A stretch of DNA of 64,000 bases from Epichloe hybrida. Its lineage: Eukaryota; Ascomycota; Sordariomycetes; Hypocreales; Clavicipitaceae. A program made the position numbers and the translations under genes. This document shows, piece after piece, positions 23,501 through 35,821 of the stretch. The stretch lies in assembly GCA_019022495.1 (NCBI GenBank), contig JAFEKR010000079.1, forward strand, positions 1 through 64,000, in the 5' to 3' direction. A model generated the notes under the pieces. It saw only the letters and a list, made by a program, of their open reading frames with translations. It searched no databases and was not told the origin of the DNA. Within the stretch, counting starts at the first letter, position 1, and every line of letters begins with the position of its first letter.

Positions 23501-24845
23501 AGTGAAAGTCTAGCCAGGTTCTACTGGAGCGAGAGCAAACAGAGATGATCCGCTGAATCGGAATCTTTCTCTTGCTGACATAGCTTGTGTTGCCTCAGAG
23601 CCCCGTCTCGAATATTATGAGACTAGGTTCTTCTGCAATGAGGATTGGCTTGCTCTGTAGGAATGGCAATTCCGATCTGCTGAGCCTTGGGCTAGATCTT
23701 GCCCACGCCTTACTCACAGAATCCGTGCATTTGGCGTTTGGTTCTCTACCGGCCGAGTGGGAATATACCGGACCACCTTGCAGTATGCTCCATAAGACAG
23801 AGACCCCTTGCTGCATGCAACCGTTGGGCTGGTAATGAAGAAACCAGACAAAAGTAAAGGGAAGAGAGATCGTCCCCACCCGGAGACACCGCGGCGAACA
23901 GACCATGTACTATCGCGCTGCAGACTACGCGAGCTCGATACAGACGGGCAGGGGACCGTGGGTTAGGGGATGCGCCATCCTGTCATGGCAGCCAGCTAGT
24001 GACATCGGGATATGAGCGAGTTGATGTCTGCTGTGTTTCGTTAAAGGGCCGGTCCGTGGTTATCCAGCATTGTCGCAAACATGGGCATGACCGGGGCTGG
24101 AAAGGAGTTGTGCAATCGTGTGGAAATCCATTCGATGGATTGGCCATAATCCATCGGTCACAAACAACCTCTCATCAGACTCAGTGTGTTTTCAGGACCT
24201 GTCAAGTGTCGTACGGCCGACGTATAACAGCATGCCATAGTTGCAGCACGCCCAAGCTACCTGGACACTCCTTTTCCCATTTCTCAAGCAATACTTCGGC
24301 TATTTTTTCTTCTCCATGACTGCCAGAGGACGGCGTGGGTGACCCTGTTTCGTCCAGATAATTTAAAGACTCCAGCTTCCCGGTCGATCCCGGTGCATTT
24401 TCTCACTTCTCCCAGTCCTTGTGGCCTGCCAATAGCCATCGATCCCACCGTCGTTCACAGCACAGTCGTCACATTGGCATACAAACAGAAGCTCCTTTTC
24501 GTTTCTGTGTATCCATCAGACCATTCGCGGGCCGGAAACTTCGTTGGCTGCGACGAACACTTTGTATGTGTTACATGAACGTAGCAGGGTGGTTGACATA
24601 GAGACGAATCATCGACGAACTCTCCAGCCTTGCTACAAACGCGGACTTGCCGACCGTGTACGGTTTCATTGTGTCAGAGCTCTGACTCGAGGCTGCGTCT
24701 GCCTCAACAGATCATGGTCAGCTCCTACAAACTCTCCAACGAGGTCAGGGGATATAATTTGCCTCCTGTTCAGCAAAGGTCTCCCTACATTGACCAAAGC
24801 ATCAAACTCTGCGGCTTCTCGCAAGACACTCGAGGCACCAACACC
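20527..24845. other. 4.3 kb gene-poor stretch
   Basis: The longest stretch without a supportable gene. The biggest frame (21711-22313, 200 codons) shows no recognised motif, no intron logic and mixed base use; an overlapping frame at 21952-22212 is also unrecognised. An A/G-rich run lies near 22973-22999. Composition is even and stops are dense on both strands from 22.4 to 24.3 kb. This could be an eroded gene or transposon remnant, but I cannot show it. Confidence 0.4.
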
Positions 24846-25908
24846 ATGTCAGACATTGAAAGAATGGACGATGCAGGATCCCAGCGGAAGCGCATTGCTG
24901 TGGCTGTGAGTAATGAAACCAGCCGACTTGACTTACACAACGGGGATAAAAAAAGGATATAGTAGACTGACCCGTGGATCAACAGTGCGGGCGCTGTCGC
25001 CAGAGAAAGATACGATGCAGCGGCGACAACGGCATGGGCGAGGCTTGCACAAACTGCAAGAATGCTGGAGCTGATCCGTGCCAGTTCGCGAAGATTGCGA
25101 CGTGGGACCATGGCAGATGTATCAGATGTCTTACGGATGTGTGCAGAAACATTACGACCAGGTTCATGGATGGGCCCAGGGGTATGGTGGCGACCACTGT
25201 GTGGACTACGCATCGTCCCAGTCTACCCTGCCGATGAATGAGCAGCATCTATACATGATGGGTTCCTACCGTTCGGGGCATCCGATGGTGGTGAGAAGCA
25301 ACAACGTTGTCTACGTGGACGCGGACGCTCCATATGGCTACGGCAATGGAGGCACTGCCGCCAGTCTAGATACTCGATCTACCACTGTACCGGACCCATC
25401 ACACTCTTTCCAACATGGCATGTCCTGCTACCCAAACCCTTCTGTGGACCACTCGGGGCGAATAATGCCAATTTCATCGGACAGATCCCGGTCTGGCTCC
25501 TCACATGCAGGGGGATTGACTGATCGCCGAGCCTCGCATTTGCCACCCGGGGTAGACGGTGGGAACATGGTGGATGTGAGTGTGAATGGAAACTATCATG
25601 GCTACGACAGTGGTACTTGTAACAGTAGCTCGATGGATCGCAACGGCGGCATCTACACTACCACACCACCGGACGAGCTAATTGCACACGGCGGCTCATT
25701 GCGAAGTTCAATTCCAGACTACGCCTACCGCTACACAGATACCACGTCGGAGCGTGGCGACCCAACAGGCGAAAGCATGATGCCTATGGAAGAAGCTCAG
25801 TACTTTTCTCAAAGCCGCGGCTGCTATGTCGGCGGAACCGGCTTGGGAGCGGCAAACAATGGCACAAGTGACGGCCGGGGCACTTCTCTGGCCGGACTGC
25901 ATGGATGA
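24846..25908 (+). pseudogene. Zn2Cys6 zinc-cluster protein, frameshifted and shortened
   Basis: Exon 24846..24905 (MSDIERMDDAGSQRKRIAVA) joins across a GTGAGT...AACAG intron at a codon boundary to CGRCRQRKIRCSGD, then ACTNCKNAGADPCQF: a full six-cysteine zinc cluster (CX2CX6C...CX2CX6C). Directly after, the frame changes. The residues that resemble the rest of the family (YDQVHGWAQGYGGDHCVDY, NEQHLYMMGSYRSGH, VYVDADAPYGYGNG) are in the next frame and run to a stop at 25906-25908. I checked the GT and AG sites between 25078 and 25221; no pair with the needed length (2 mod 3) keeps both parts. About 60 residues normally following the zinc cluster also seem missing. So I read it as broken, or as an assembly error plus a short variant. 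Confidence 0.6.
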
Positions 25909-27028
25909 ACAGGGACTTTTAATAGGAAGAGGATCCAAGATGGTACGGGAGAGATGGTATTCTTGGATCCTTCAAGTGTGTTCTGCATTGGTTACCATTT
26001 ACACTTTTCTGTCTTGGGATTGAGTGCTGGGAGGCATCGTTCATTCGGTCGGATTGAACCCAGTTGGAGGCAGGCAACTGAGGACAGAACTACCTGGAGA
26101 GCCGCATGCACACGGCAAGCGGGGATGTGTGTTATTCTTCGACCATGAGAGCACCTCGCCTGGCACTTGGGATCACGCCGCAAAGGGTCGAATCCTTGCC
26201 GGTTCATGTCGGGCGGGACAGCAGAAGCCAGATGAACAAGAAAGCTGCGCCCCGGGGTCGGGCCGGGGTCGGGTCGGGTCGGGTCGGGTTGGGGTGGTGA
26301 TGGGATGCAATGCATGCCTTGGGGAGGGGCTGGGGGTGAGGGTGAGTCTTGATTTGCCTGAAATTGGAGATCTGGAGTAACTGACCGTGGAAGGAAGCAG
26401 TTGTTCCTGAGTTCTCGGGATGCGAGCAATATGACCAAGACGCTGGTCGTCACGAGGAGCTGAACGGCAGACGGCAGCGTAGGCAAGATACTCGGAGCCG
26501 CGGCCGGGCATGGACACGATGCAGCACTGGGCTGCGAGATGCATCTGGGGGAGGATCAGACGAGTCACAGGAGAAGCCTCGAAGGATGCAGTATTGACAA
26601 TATAGATAGATGTCTAGATTTCGAAGTCACCTGGCCCTCTAGGGAAAGCCGTGCGTAGACAACTCTCAAGGCGCTGTACGGATTTTTTTTATACAAACAA
26701 CTTGTTGCTGCGTGGTGACGGGTTGGCGGGGTAAGTGCCCAGCAAGGTACAAGGCGGTACAAGGCCAGATGTATCATGTCACCGTCACTCCACCTGCTTG
26801 CTTCGTGTTTTCTAGTTTCCAGTTTCTAGTCTGCTTGCCCGGGAGTAACCTGGCTTCTTCCAAATCATTTATCAATTCCGGACTCTTCGTGTCTTCCTTT
26901 CTTCTCTACCACACTGCTGTTTTGTTCTTGGCACCGAGCACATTGTCTCTTTGATGAAGCGCAGTACGTGCCCTCCTCCCTCATCATCATCGCCCCGGGC
27001 CAGTCGACCACAGTCGACCACAGTCACC
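25909..27028. other. Intergenic region with GGGTC tandem repeat
   Basis: 1.1 kb upstream of the phosphomannose isomerase gene. A (GGGTC)n-type repeat lies at about 26262-26295 and is G-rich on the plus strand (possible quadruplex). A (CAGTCGACCA)2 doublet lies at 27001-27020, directly before the start codon. No gene supported. Confidence 0.4.
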
Positions 27029-28462
27029 ATGCAAGCCCCCCTCTTCCGCCTCCAGTGCGGCGTGAATTCGTACGAATGGGGGAAAAGGGGAGACAGCTCT
27101 GCGGCAGCGAGGTTTGCGGCAGCTACCCCCAGGGAAGGACTGAGCATTGAGGCGGAGAAACCGTATGCCGAGGTATGTGCGCCAGGCCCGTGTTTGCTTG
27201 CTTGTACAAAACCCAAAAAAAAAGAAAAGAAAAAGTGTCAAATCTGCTGACGATTTTTTGCCATGTGCTGCTAGCTCTGGATGGGCACACACCCGTCAAA
27301 TCCTTCCAAAGACGTCAAAACCGGCCGGACCCTTCTCGATCTCTGTTCGGAAAACCAGGCCCTACTCTCACCCTCGGTATCGTCCAAGTACGGCGCCAGG
27401 CTCCCCTTTCTCTTCAAAGTCCTGTCCATCAACAAGGCACTTTCGATCCAGGCGCATCCCAACAAGAAACTGGCCGAGCAGCTGCACGCGCGAGATGCCA
27501 AGAACTACCCCGATGATAACCACAAGCCGGAAATGGCAATTGCCATTACGCCGTTTGAGGGACTCTGTGGGTTTCGACCACTGGCGGAGATCAGTCACTT
27601 TCTCGACCACATTCCTTCGCTGAGAGAGCTGGTCGGCGAAGAAGTAGCCAAGGAATTCATCGACACGGTGAGGAAGGGGGATGGAGATGACGAGGCCAAC
27701 AAGAGGGCGCTGAAGAAGGCGTTTGGGGCGCTGATGTCGTCTCCTGCGGAGGACGTGAGCAAGTCGCTTCCCAAATTGGTCGAGCAGGCGAAGGCGGAGG
27801 GCGCGCAGTTCGCTGCCGGAGGAGTTGCCTCCACTTCAGGGGAAATTCTTTCGGAGCTCGTGACGCGCCTACACGGCCAGTTCGGGGAGGACATTGGCAT
27901 CTTTGTCCTCTTCTTCCTGAACTTTGTGTCGCTGCAGCCCGGGGAGGCCTTGTTCCTCGTGGCGGACGACATCCACGCCTACGTTTCCGGTGACATTGTC
28001 GAGTGCATGGCTGCTTCCGACAATGTCGTCCGCGCGGGACTCACGCCAAAGTTCAAGGACGTGCCTACCCTTGTGGACATGCTCACGTACAACTACGCGC
28101 CCATTGACGAGCAAAAGATGGGCCCCACGGACTATCCGTACGTGAAGCTCAACCGCACGGCGTACAGCTCCGGCTCTGCAGTGGTGTTGTACGACCCGCC
28201 CATTGACGAGTTCAGCGTGGTGAGAAGTGTGCTCAAGGGCCCGGGGGCCAAGGCTACGTTTGAGCCGGTCGAGGGACCGAGCATCGTCTTGTGCACGAAT
28301 GGAAAGGGCAAGATTAGCGTGGGCCCGACGGCGATGGATGTCGAGGAGGGATACGTCTTCTTTGCGGGATCCACGGCCAAGGTGGTTTTGGAGGCCGAGG
28401 GGGCGGACGAGGATGAGTTTGTCACGTTCAAGGCTTTCTGCGAGGTGGGAGGGAGGGAGTGA
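27029..28462 (+). CDS. Mannose-6-phosphate isomerase (type I PMI)
   Basis: Interconverts fructose-6-P and mannose-6-P, feeding GDP-mannose for protein glycosylation and wall mannans. Exons 27029..27172 and 27275..28462 join at a 102 nt GTATGT...GCTAG intron to give 443 residues. Start chosen at CACCATGCAAGCC, matching the family N-terminus [19 protein letters not shown]; an in-frame ATG at 26954 would add 25 odd residues. Zinc ligands are visible: [14 protein letters not shown] (Gln and His), [10 protein letters not shown] (Glu) and the later His in [20 protein letters not shown], which is followed by [14 protein letters not shown], the family signature containing the substrate arginine. The C-terminal cupin-like part is complete. 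Same strand as SGF29 downstream. Confidence 0.95.
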
Positions 28463-29495
28463 GGAGAAGAAGGCTGTGGGATTTGTGATGGCGACGCGTG
28501 CATCGAGGATGAAGCGAGGGACGATATGAGCTACAGAGTACATAACTTGACCCGGACCCGAAACATGATCTAATACATGAAAGAATGCACAACTGACGAA
28601 GGTCCTCCGTAGACGCAAGATGGGTGGTGGGTGCCCCCGCGCGTGCCCCTTTTGTCATTATTCGTGCGTTCTGAGTCCTGACACGCTCCCTCGCCTAGTG
28701 CGCCTCTTTTCCACTTCTCTTGGGCTCTCTGGTCCGCCTCTGGTCTTTTTTCCGGTCTTTCCTCCCTCTCCTCCCTTTCCTCCTTTGCTCCTTCCTCTTT
28801 AGCCATCTCTCACGAGTCCGCAGAGGCAGATCGATAGGCGTCACTGCAGGCAGTCACTTAGAGCGGATTCATTTACCTTTCCCATCGGAGCGGACCAACG
28901 TATGTTGCATACTTCTCTTTGCTTTTCACCTGCTTGCGTGTGCGGCTTTTGTCTTCTTTGCCACAATTCTGTGCCGCGCAGTCAGTCAGTTTTCTGCACT
29001 TTTCACTTATTTATTTTTTCATTTTTTTTTTTCTTCTAAAGTGTGTCGCTTTTTTGGGGGTTTGCTTTGCTACTTGTTCTCTTGCTTCTGATTCATGGAC
29101 ATTTTTGTGTGTTTTGCCTTGCATCATTTTATCCATCATTTGCGAAGCACATGTGTGGCGTGCGTTGGGAGCTCCACAGTCCAAGCTTTCGGCCTGCCTG
29201 GCATTTGCTTAGCAGCTCGGCTCTAGGCCATCTACTGGTGCAGCAGCAGCAGCAGCACGGCCAACAAAGAGCTCGCTTGTCTTGGGGTGCAGTTTGGAAG
29301 AGGGGTTTTGTGTGACTTTGGTGTGTCATTGTCTTGTTGAACAATTAGATGCTTTGAGCTTGCTTTGCTTTGCACTTGCACATTCGGGGGGGGGTTGTGC
29401 GCTGCCCGGCAGAGAAAAGGGCAACAGAAGAAGGCTCATCACTTCACACAACTTGGCACCCCGCACCCTCGTCCGGGCCTGGGGGGAACTTGGTC
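28463..29495. other. Long pyrimidine-rich leader of SGF29
   Basis: About 1 kb, with CT-rich plus-strand runs (28690-28800 and 28990-29045) and a short CAG run near 29240. In fungi such CT tracts lie in promoters and 5' leaders. No gene supported. Confidence 0.4.
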
Positions 29496-30815
29496 ATGGC
29501 TGACAGAAGGAGGCAGCGTCGCAGCGAACTCGACAACCTCAAGGAAAACCTCGGCCCCTTCTTCCAACGATCCTCGCCTGGCGCGGGCTCTGTCGATTCA
29601 CTCGGCAATCAGAAACACGACCACGGTCGTTCCAACAGCGGCGGCGGCACCACGGGCAGCCCCGGTAGCGCCGGCATGTCGCAGCGCAATCGCAGCGGAC
29701 GCGGCTCCAACAGGAGCAACGGAAACAATTCCCACGGCGAGGAAGCGCAGATTTGGGATTCCTGCAAGAACCAGATGGCCGAGATCGTGTCGGGAATCAA
29801 TGCGGAGAATGACAACCTCGCCGAGCTTGTCGACATGGACAAGAAGGTCGGTGCCATGGATTCCGAAAAGATCCCCAACGATTCTCTCAAGAAGATGGAG
29901 CAGCTGTGTCGCAACGGAGTTAAGCACTCGGAAGCCAACATTAGCAGCATCAAGGCCGTCATGGAACAGCTTAAGATCATGAGGGCTGTCATTGTTGCCA
30001 AGGAGCAGGCCGAAGGTGGCTCTTCCGCGCCCACGGGTAAGCGGAGTGCGCGAGACGGCGCGGCCAACGCGGCCAACGCGGCCAATGCGGCCAATGCGGT
30101 GTCATTGTACGACTTTGACGGGGCAGGCGACTCACCCGTGCCCAGCCCAATGGGCAGTTCCTCGAGGAAATACGGAGATCGATCGAGCAACCGCGATGGG
30201 GATAGCATCCCACCAAAGGCTGAGAGCGTTGAACCACAGGGCTCAACCGGCACAGCGGCTGGTAGTTCCACGTCTGCGTCTGCGTCGGCATCCGCGCCAG
30301 CGCCGGCATCAGCACCAACATCGGGAACGGCGGCAGTGGCAGCAGCAACGGCGGCCGCCGCAGCCGCCGCCGCCGCCGTCACAGTGTCTTCCAACAGCAA
30401 CAAGTCCAAGGTTGTATTTTCAAAAGGAGATGAGGTGGCTTTCAAGCCCAAGACTGGCGGAGAAGGTGTATCGGATTGGATACTCGGCGAGGTTCTTCAA
30501 GTCCTTGGGGAAGGCAAGAGTCGGCGATACAAGGTGCTAGACATTGAGCCCGACGATCAAAGCAAGCAAAAGGAATATCGGACCAGCGCCAGCAGCATGA
30601 TTCCGATTACCCCGGAAAGCCAGGCGAGTACCCTCAAAGACTGGGAAGCCGGACAAGTGGTCTTGGCCCTGTATCCCAACACGACGACGTTCTACAAGGC
30701 CGAAGTCCATAGTATGGACAGCCAAGGCCGCGTGAACCTCAAGTTTGAGGGGGAGAATGATTCCACAACATTACAGCAGGTAGAGAGACGGTTCGTCATT
30801 GAATACCGGGCATAG
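29496..30815 (+). CDS. SGF29: SAGA complex subunit SGF29 (tandem Tudor reader of H3K4me)
   Basis: 439 residues, intronless, with the ATG in GTCATGGCTGAC. The N-terminal part carries a helical segment (QIWDSCKNQMAEIVSGINA, LKKMEQLCRNGVKHSEANI) that anchors such proteins in SAGA. The C-terminal SGF29 domain (about 305-439) has two Tudor folds: VVFSKGDEVAFKP, DWILGEVLQVLGEGKSRRYKV, then GQVVLALYPNTTTFYKAEV and VNLKFEGEND. The aromatic and acidic residues that read methylated H3K4 (DIEPDD, YPNTTTFYKA) are kept. The middle is low complexity: AAN repeats (about 188-199), Ser-Ala and Ala-Pro alternation and a poly-alanine run of ten (about 291-300) coded by GCC/GCN codons. In yeast SGF29 recruits SAGA to H3K4me3 promoters. 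Confidence 0.92.
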   Translation: MADRRRQRRSELDNLKENLGPFFQRSSPGAGSVDSLGNQKHDHGRSNSGGGTTGSPGSAGMSQRNRSGRGSNRSNGNNSHGEEAQIWDSCKNQMAEIVSGINAENDNLAELVDMDKKVGAMDSEKIPNDSLKKMEQLCRNGVKHSEANISSIKAVMEQLKIMRAVIVAKEQAEGGSSAPTGKRSARDGAANAANAANAANAVSLYDFDGAGDSPVPSPMGSSSRKYGDRSSNRDGDSIPPKAESVEPQGSTGTAAGSSTSASASASAPAPASAPTSGTAAVAAATAAAAAAAAAVTVSSNSNKSKVVFSKGDEVAFKPKTGGEGVSDWILGEVLQVLGEGKSRRYKVLDIEPDDQSKQKEYRTSASSMIPITPESQASTLKDWEAGQVVLALYPNTTTFYKAEVHSMDSQGRVNLKFEGENDSTTLQQVERRFVIEYRA

Positions 30816-31156
30816 TCGGGGGATCTTTTCTATGCTGATCACGGCGGACGTCGGGGGGGTGGTTTCGTCCCACGGCAGACGGAACCTGTTCAAGGTAATA
30901 CGGGGTGGCTGGCGTCCTTGGAATATTCGATGGTTTGCCGCAGCTCGGTGTTACTTGGAATCCATTGTCACGGTGAGGTGTGGCACTTGGGGGGGGGGGC
31001 TCTTTTTTTGGTCCTTGGCGTTGTTGGCGTATTGTTATCGGTTGATATCCAGGCAGCGCAACAATTGAATAGAGGTTGGCACTCGGGTGCATATTATGAG
31101 ACGACGTCTGCATAAAGCAAATGAATCGGGTGGAAACGCCCATTTGCTATTAATAA

Positions 31157-32438
<1,282 letters not shown>

Positions 32439-33197
32439 GCCAAGCAGGGGGCGTTCTTATATTTTGTTTCTTTATTTTTGATCGGCGAACCTTGTTCTGT
32501 TTTTATCAAAAGGGCGAATTTTGCTCGTCTGGCCCGTCATTGTCACGGGCCTGGATTGGATTCCCTGCCGCCTTGCCTTGCCTTGCCTTGCCTCTTTTTC
32601 CATATTCGCTGCAACGACGTTTGCTCTTCGTCTTTCGAATTCGTGCTTCGCGGGTAGCGGAGCAACCTAACCGTGCGTTGAGCCGCCTCTCTTTCTCAAG
32701 TTTGTACGAAATACCCGGTGTGGGACGTGCGTGTGGGATTTTGCCAAAGCCACGATACGTGCGGCCTGATAATTAGTGTGGAAGAGTGGGAGTATCTAAT
32801 GGGGAGTAATCAAAGGAAATGAAACTCGAGTCTCTTGGACCATGGGCGGAATCACAGTCGAGCAAGAATGAGGCATTATACTCGGATATCAATCACTGTG
32901 CCAAGACCAACAATGGATATCACGGATACTTTATATACTACAGACTACCGACTTTGATTTGCAGACGCCAATTCTCATGCTCATGATCATGCTCATACCC
33001 ATGCTAATCAATTCCGTAAGCCAACGCCAATGTACCCGATGCCCCATGTGCCTACCGGCCCTTGCGCCCAACCCTTTTTTTTTTTTTTAAAAAACCCCCC
33101 CCCCCCATGATCAACCCATGGTGAAATAGACAAGGCTCATGTCTTCTGTGCCTTGGTTTTGAATTGGATTGCCAAGCCGAGGTGGGAATAGAAAAGT
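32439..33197. other. Convergent intergenic region of ARF6 and SSN3
   Basis: Terminator side of two convergent genes. It contains a (CCTTG)n short run near 32570-32592, several CATGATCATGCTCATAC-like direct repeats near 32977-33005, and a T14-A6-C12 homopolymer junction at 33075-33106. No gene supported. Confidence 0.4.
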
Positions 33198-34652
33198 CTA
33201 CTCCTTGACGCGCTTGTTAGGCCGCAGGATTGAATCGTCAGGGAGGCCGCTGCGCTTCGTCCCCGGCAGGCTGCTTGTGCGGATGTCGTTGTCATCCTGG
33301 CTGACTCGGCGATGGGGATAGTCCACCTTGAGTCCTTCAAAGGCATTGGTGTTGACGCGGTCGCCCGTGGTGAAGAAGGTGGATTGAAGGGCCTGCGCAG
33401 CCGTGAGCCGCTTTTCGGGGTCGTACTCTAGCAGGCCCGCCAGGAGCCTGAATCCCTCTGGGCCGAGAGAGGCTGGCGACGAGCCCGGCCCGGTCGACCA
33501 GGCACTGGATATGGTTGTGTTGTACCATTTCTCGAGGTTCGAGGTGCTGCTGCTGGGCGAAGAGTGGTGGGATGGGTGGTGCTGGTGAGACGAGTAGTGT
33601 TGGCTGTGGGACTGGGCGTGCGGCGGCGCTTGCAACGTGTTCAGATTGTTGAACTCGGGCATGGAGGAGAGTAGAGGCCACCTGCTCCGCGTTGGTAGTC
33701 CGACAATGTCCACAATCTTCTGCATTTGATTCCTCTGGAACGGGACCGTCTTCTTACTGTCCATCTTGGCCTCCTCCCCCTTGAATATGGGACGCAGGGA
33801 GAGCAGTTCGGCAAAGATGCAGCCCACGGCCCAGAGATCAATGGCGGGCGTGTAGTGGTAGGAGCCTAGTATGAGCTCCGGCGCGCGATACCAGATGGTG
33901 ACGACGACCTTGTCGCCGCTGAACAACGAGTGAAGCGGCTTGTCGAAGCGCCTGGCCAGACCGAGATCTCCAATCTTGACCTCGCCGCCAGACGTGACCA
34001 TGATGTTGGCGGGCTTCAGGTCACGGTGCAGGACCCAGTGGGTGTGGAGGTACTGACATCCGTTGAGGAGCTGGAACATGATGCTCTTGATGGTGGCTGG
34101 CGGGATGGGATGCCGCGGTTGCTGCGTGTGGTGGTGGATGATCTGCAGCAGGTCGTGCTCGGCATACTCGAACACCATGAAGATGCACTTGTCTTCCAGG
34201 ATTGTTTCCACCAGCCGAATGACGTTGTGGTGGCTGAGTTCGCTGCACAGACTCATCTCTCGCACGGCGCTTTGCGAGATGCCCGTGTAGCTGATCTGTT
34301 CCCCTTCCTTATCCGGCTTGAATTTTTTGATGGCTACTTCTTGGCCGCCGACGGCGTGGCTGGAGCCTCCTGATGATGATGATGATGATGATGTTGTTGT
34401 TGTTGTTGTTGTCCTCACGGCAACCACGTTCACGCGACTGACTGCTTTGTACACGCGGCCGTAGGTACCGCTGCTGATGAAGCCCACGATCCTGTATCGG
34501 TCCATGACCCGATTCCGGGGCACAAAGGCACCGGGCCGCTCATGAGTATCTGCATAGCGACGGTGAGTTGGTGATGCAAACTGAAGTCCCGACGAGGATG
34601 ACGATGATGAGGAATGATGATATTGCGCCCCCGTGCGGAGTCGTAGAGGCAT
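33198..34652 (-). CDS. SSN3: Mediator kinase SSN3 / CDK8
   Basis: 484 residues from the ATG at 34652. Catalytic subunit of the Mediator CDK8 module, acting with cyclin C on RNA polymerase II regulation. Kinase features: DRYRIVGFISSGTYGRVYKA (Gly loop), EVAIKKF (Lys about 109), ISQSAVREMSLCSEL (cyclin-facing C-helix), VLHRDLKPANIMV, GDLGLARRF and IWYRAPELILGSYHYTP. The stretch EEAKMDSKKTVPFQRNQMQKI is typical of CDK8 and the end DDNDIRTSSLPGTKRSGLPDDS is the fungal SSN3 signature. Odd: between the Gly loop and the Lys there are about 30 extra residues (TTTTTTTSSSSSSSGGSS) coded by GTT/GAT-type triplet repeats on the opposite strand, and a His/Ser-rich insertion near 400. The true start may lie in an earlier exon. 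Confidence 0.9.
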   Translation of the reverse strand: MPLRLRTGAQYHHSSSSSSSSGLQFASPTHRRYADTHERPGAFVPRNRVMDRYRIVGFISSGTYGRVYKAVSRVNVVAVRTTTTTTTSSSSSSSGGSSHAVGGQEVAIKKFKPDKEGEQISYTGISQSAVREMSLCSELSHHNVIRLVETILEDKCIFMVFEYAEHDLLQIIHHHTQQPRHPIPPATIKSIMFQLLNGCQYLHTHWVLHRDLKPANIMVTSGGEVKIGDLGLARRFDKPLHSLFSGDKVVVTIWYRAPELILGSYHYTPAIDLWAVGCIFAELLSLRPIFKGEEAKMDSKKTVPFQRNQMQKIVDIVGLPTRSRWPLLSSMPEFNNLNTLQAPPHAQSHSQHYSSHQHHPSHHSSPSSSTSNLEKWYNTTISSAWSTGPGSSPASLGPEGFRLLAGLLEYDPEKRLTAAQALQSTFFTTGDRVNTNAFEGLKVDYPHRRVSQDDNDIRTSSLPGTKRSGLPDDSILRPNKRVKE

Positions 34653-35543
34653 AGTGCGAGAATTGACAGAGGACAGGCTCCGAACAGAGTATATAAGAAA
34701 TGAAAAGCATGAAAAGTTATGGAAGTTGAAGTGAGTAGTGCCACCAAGTTGTGTTTCAAGGTTGGGCGCAGCCGCGCAGGACGAGGTGGGTGGAGGAAGA
34801 CGGAGACTATTTTCCCCGATCCCTGGCGTACAATCTTGTAGAGAAATTTGAAAGGGACAAGGACGAGAACATGGGCAAAAAAAAAAAAAAAAGAGAGAGA
34901 GAGACATCAACGTACTGGCACCCGCAGCGAATGCATCCTGCACGCTGCGGTTGAGCGTCTGCCCTCTGCTGATAGCATTGGAGCCCGGCCCCGACGGGGG
35001 ATTCGTCAGGCTCATGGCACGAACACCTGAGGAGCCAAGGAGCCAAGGCGTCAAGTCAAGGTGTCAAGGTGTCAAGGACCAAGGTGGGTGGGTGAATGCA
35101 ATCGACGACAACAATACATACGATGCCGGGTGCAGTGACGACAGGACGCCGTGCGAAGGGCACGTTTCCGATCCGAGACAACGAGATGGTTCGCGACGAG
35201 GACGAGAAGTTCACGTCGAGGTGCTCCGGTGTGACGAAACTGGCGACTTCACTGGCGACTTCACTGACGACTCACTGACGACTCACTGACGACTCACTGA
35301 CGAGACGCACTTGCCAATCAACAAGGGTGTGATGCACGAAGCTGTGCGAGTCATATAATATTAGTTATTATGTTAATAATATAATAAATAACAAAGTTCA
35401 TGGCTTTCGATTCTAAATAGCAGAATTTATTGCTCTTCTTTTCTTGCTGGATGCGCGCCAGGTGGAATGACTAAGCCGCTGTTGATGCAACCCCAAGGTT
35501 TGTAAAGTTAAAAGTGCTGGCTGCTGCTCATGACACTTGGCAC
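34653..35543. other. Intergenic region upstream of SSN3, with tandem repeat
   Basis: 0.9 kb. An A15 tract with an AG run lies at 34876-34905. A tandem of GACTCACTGAC units, preceded by two GCGACTTCACTG units, occupies 35240-35303. Around 35350-35420 the DNA is very AT-rich (ATAATATTAGTTATTATG). A frame open on the minus strand continuous with SSN3 up to 35054 is not convincing as protein. Confidence 0.4.
35240..35303. repeat. GACTCACTGAC-type tandem repeat
   Basis: Two copies of ACTGGCGACTTC followed by about four copies of an 11-base GACTCACTGAC unit. It lies upstream of the SSN3 gene. Confidence 0.8.
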
Positions 35544-35795
35544 TCATTGATTCTTCATTTCATCATTGTCCATCGCATGGACATGCCAAACATGGCAACT
35601 GGCTGTACGGATTACGTGTCTTTGTTGTCGTGACGAGCGCCTGTGACTCGTGAGCACTTTGACGGGTTCAATGGTTTGATCATGAAAAACCCACAACCTT
35701 GTCTCCCACCCCATAATGGCGTTAATGGGATGATATTGCTGGACTACCATAAAGAACACATATAACCGTCTTCGCGGAGGATCTTCTTCTGGTTC
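35544..35795 (-). pseudogene. Eroded relic of the ARP2 C-terminus
   Basis: A minus-strand frame reading EPEEDPPRRRLYVFFMVV, then NAIM and LWVFHDQ. ARP2 proteins end with an EDPPRRRHMVF segment, a short helix and a W-containing tail, and this piece lies just where that exon should be. The residues between SGGSSMY and EDPPRRR (about 40) are gone and the tail after VF is diverged. A 58 nt GT...GAG intron could join it in frame to the ARP2 exon but uses a weak acceptor. Confidence 0.5.
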
Positions 35796-35821
35796 CCTGC
35801 AGAGGCCGAAGGCATTGCTAG

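Noticed and set aside
26262..26295. GGGTC repeat as a telomere-like tract
   Set aside because: The unit is not TTAGGG and the run is short and internal.
29609..30451. 280-codon minus-strand frame over SGF29
   Set aside because: It comes from GC-rich Ala/Ser codons of SGF29 read backwards.
33198..35054. 618-codon extension of SSN3
   Set aside because: The added N-terminus is built from homopolymer-coded Phe and Ser and does not resemble the family; the ATG at 34652 was taken.
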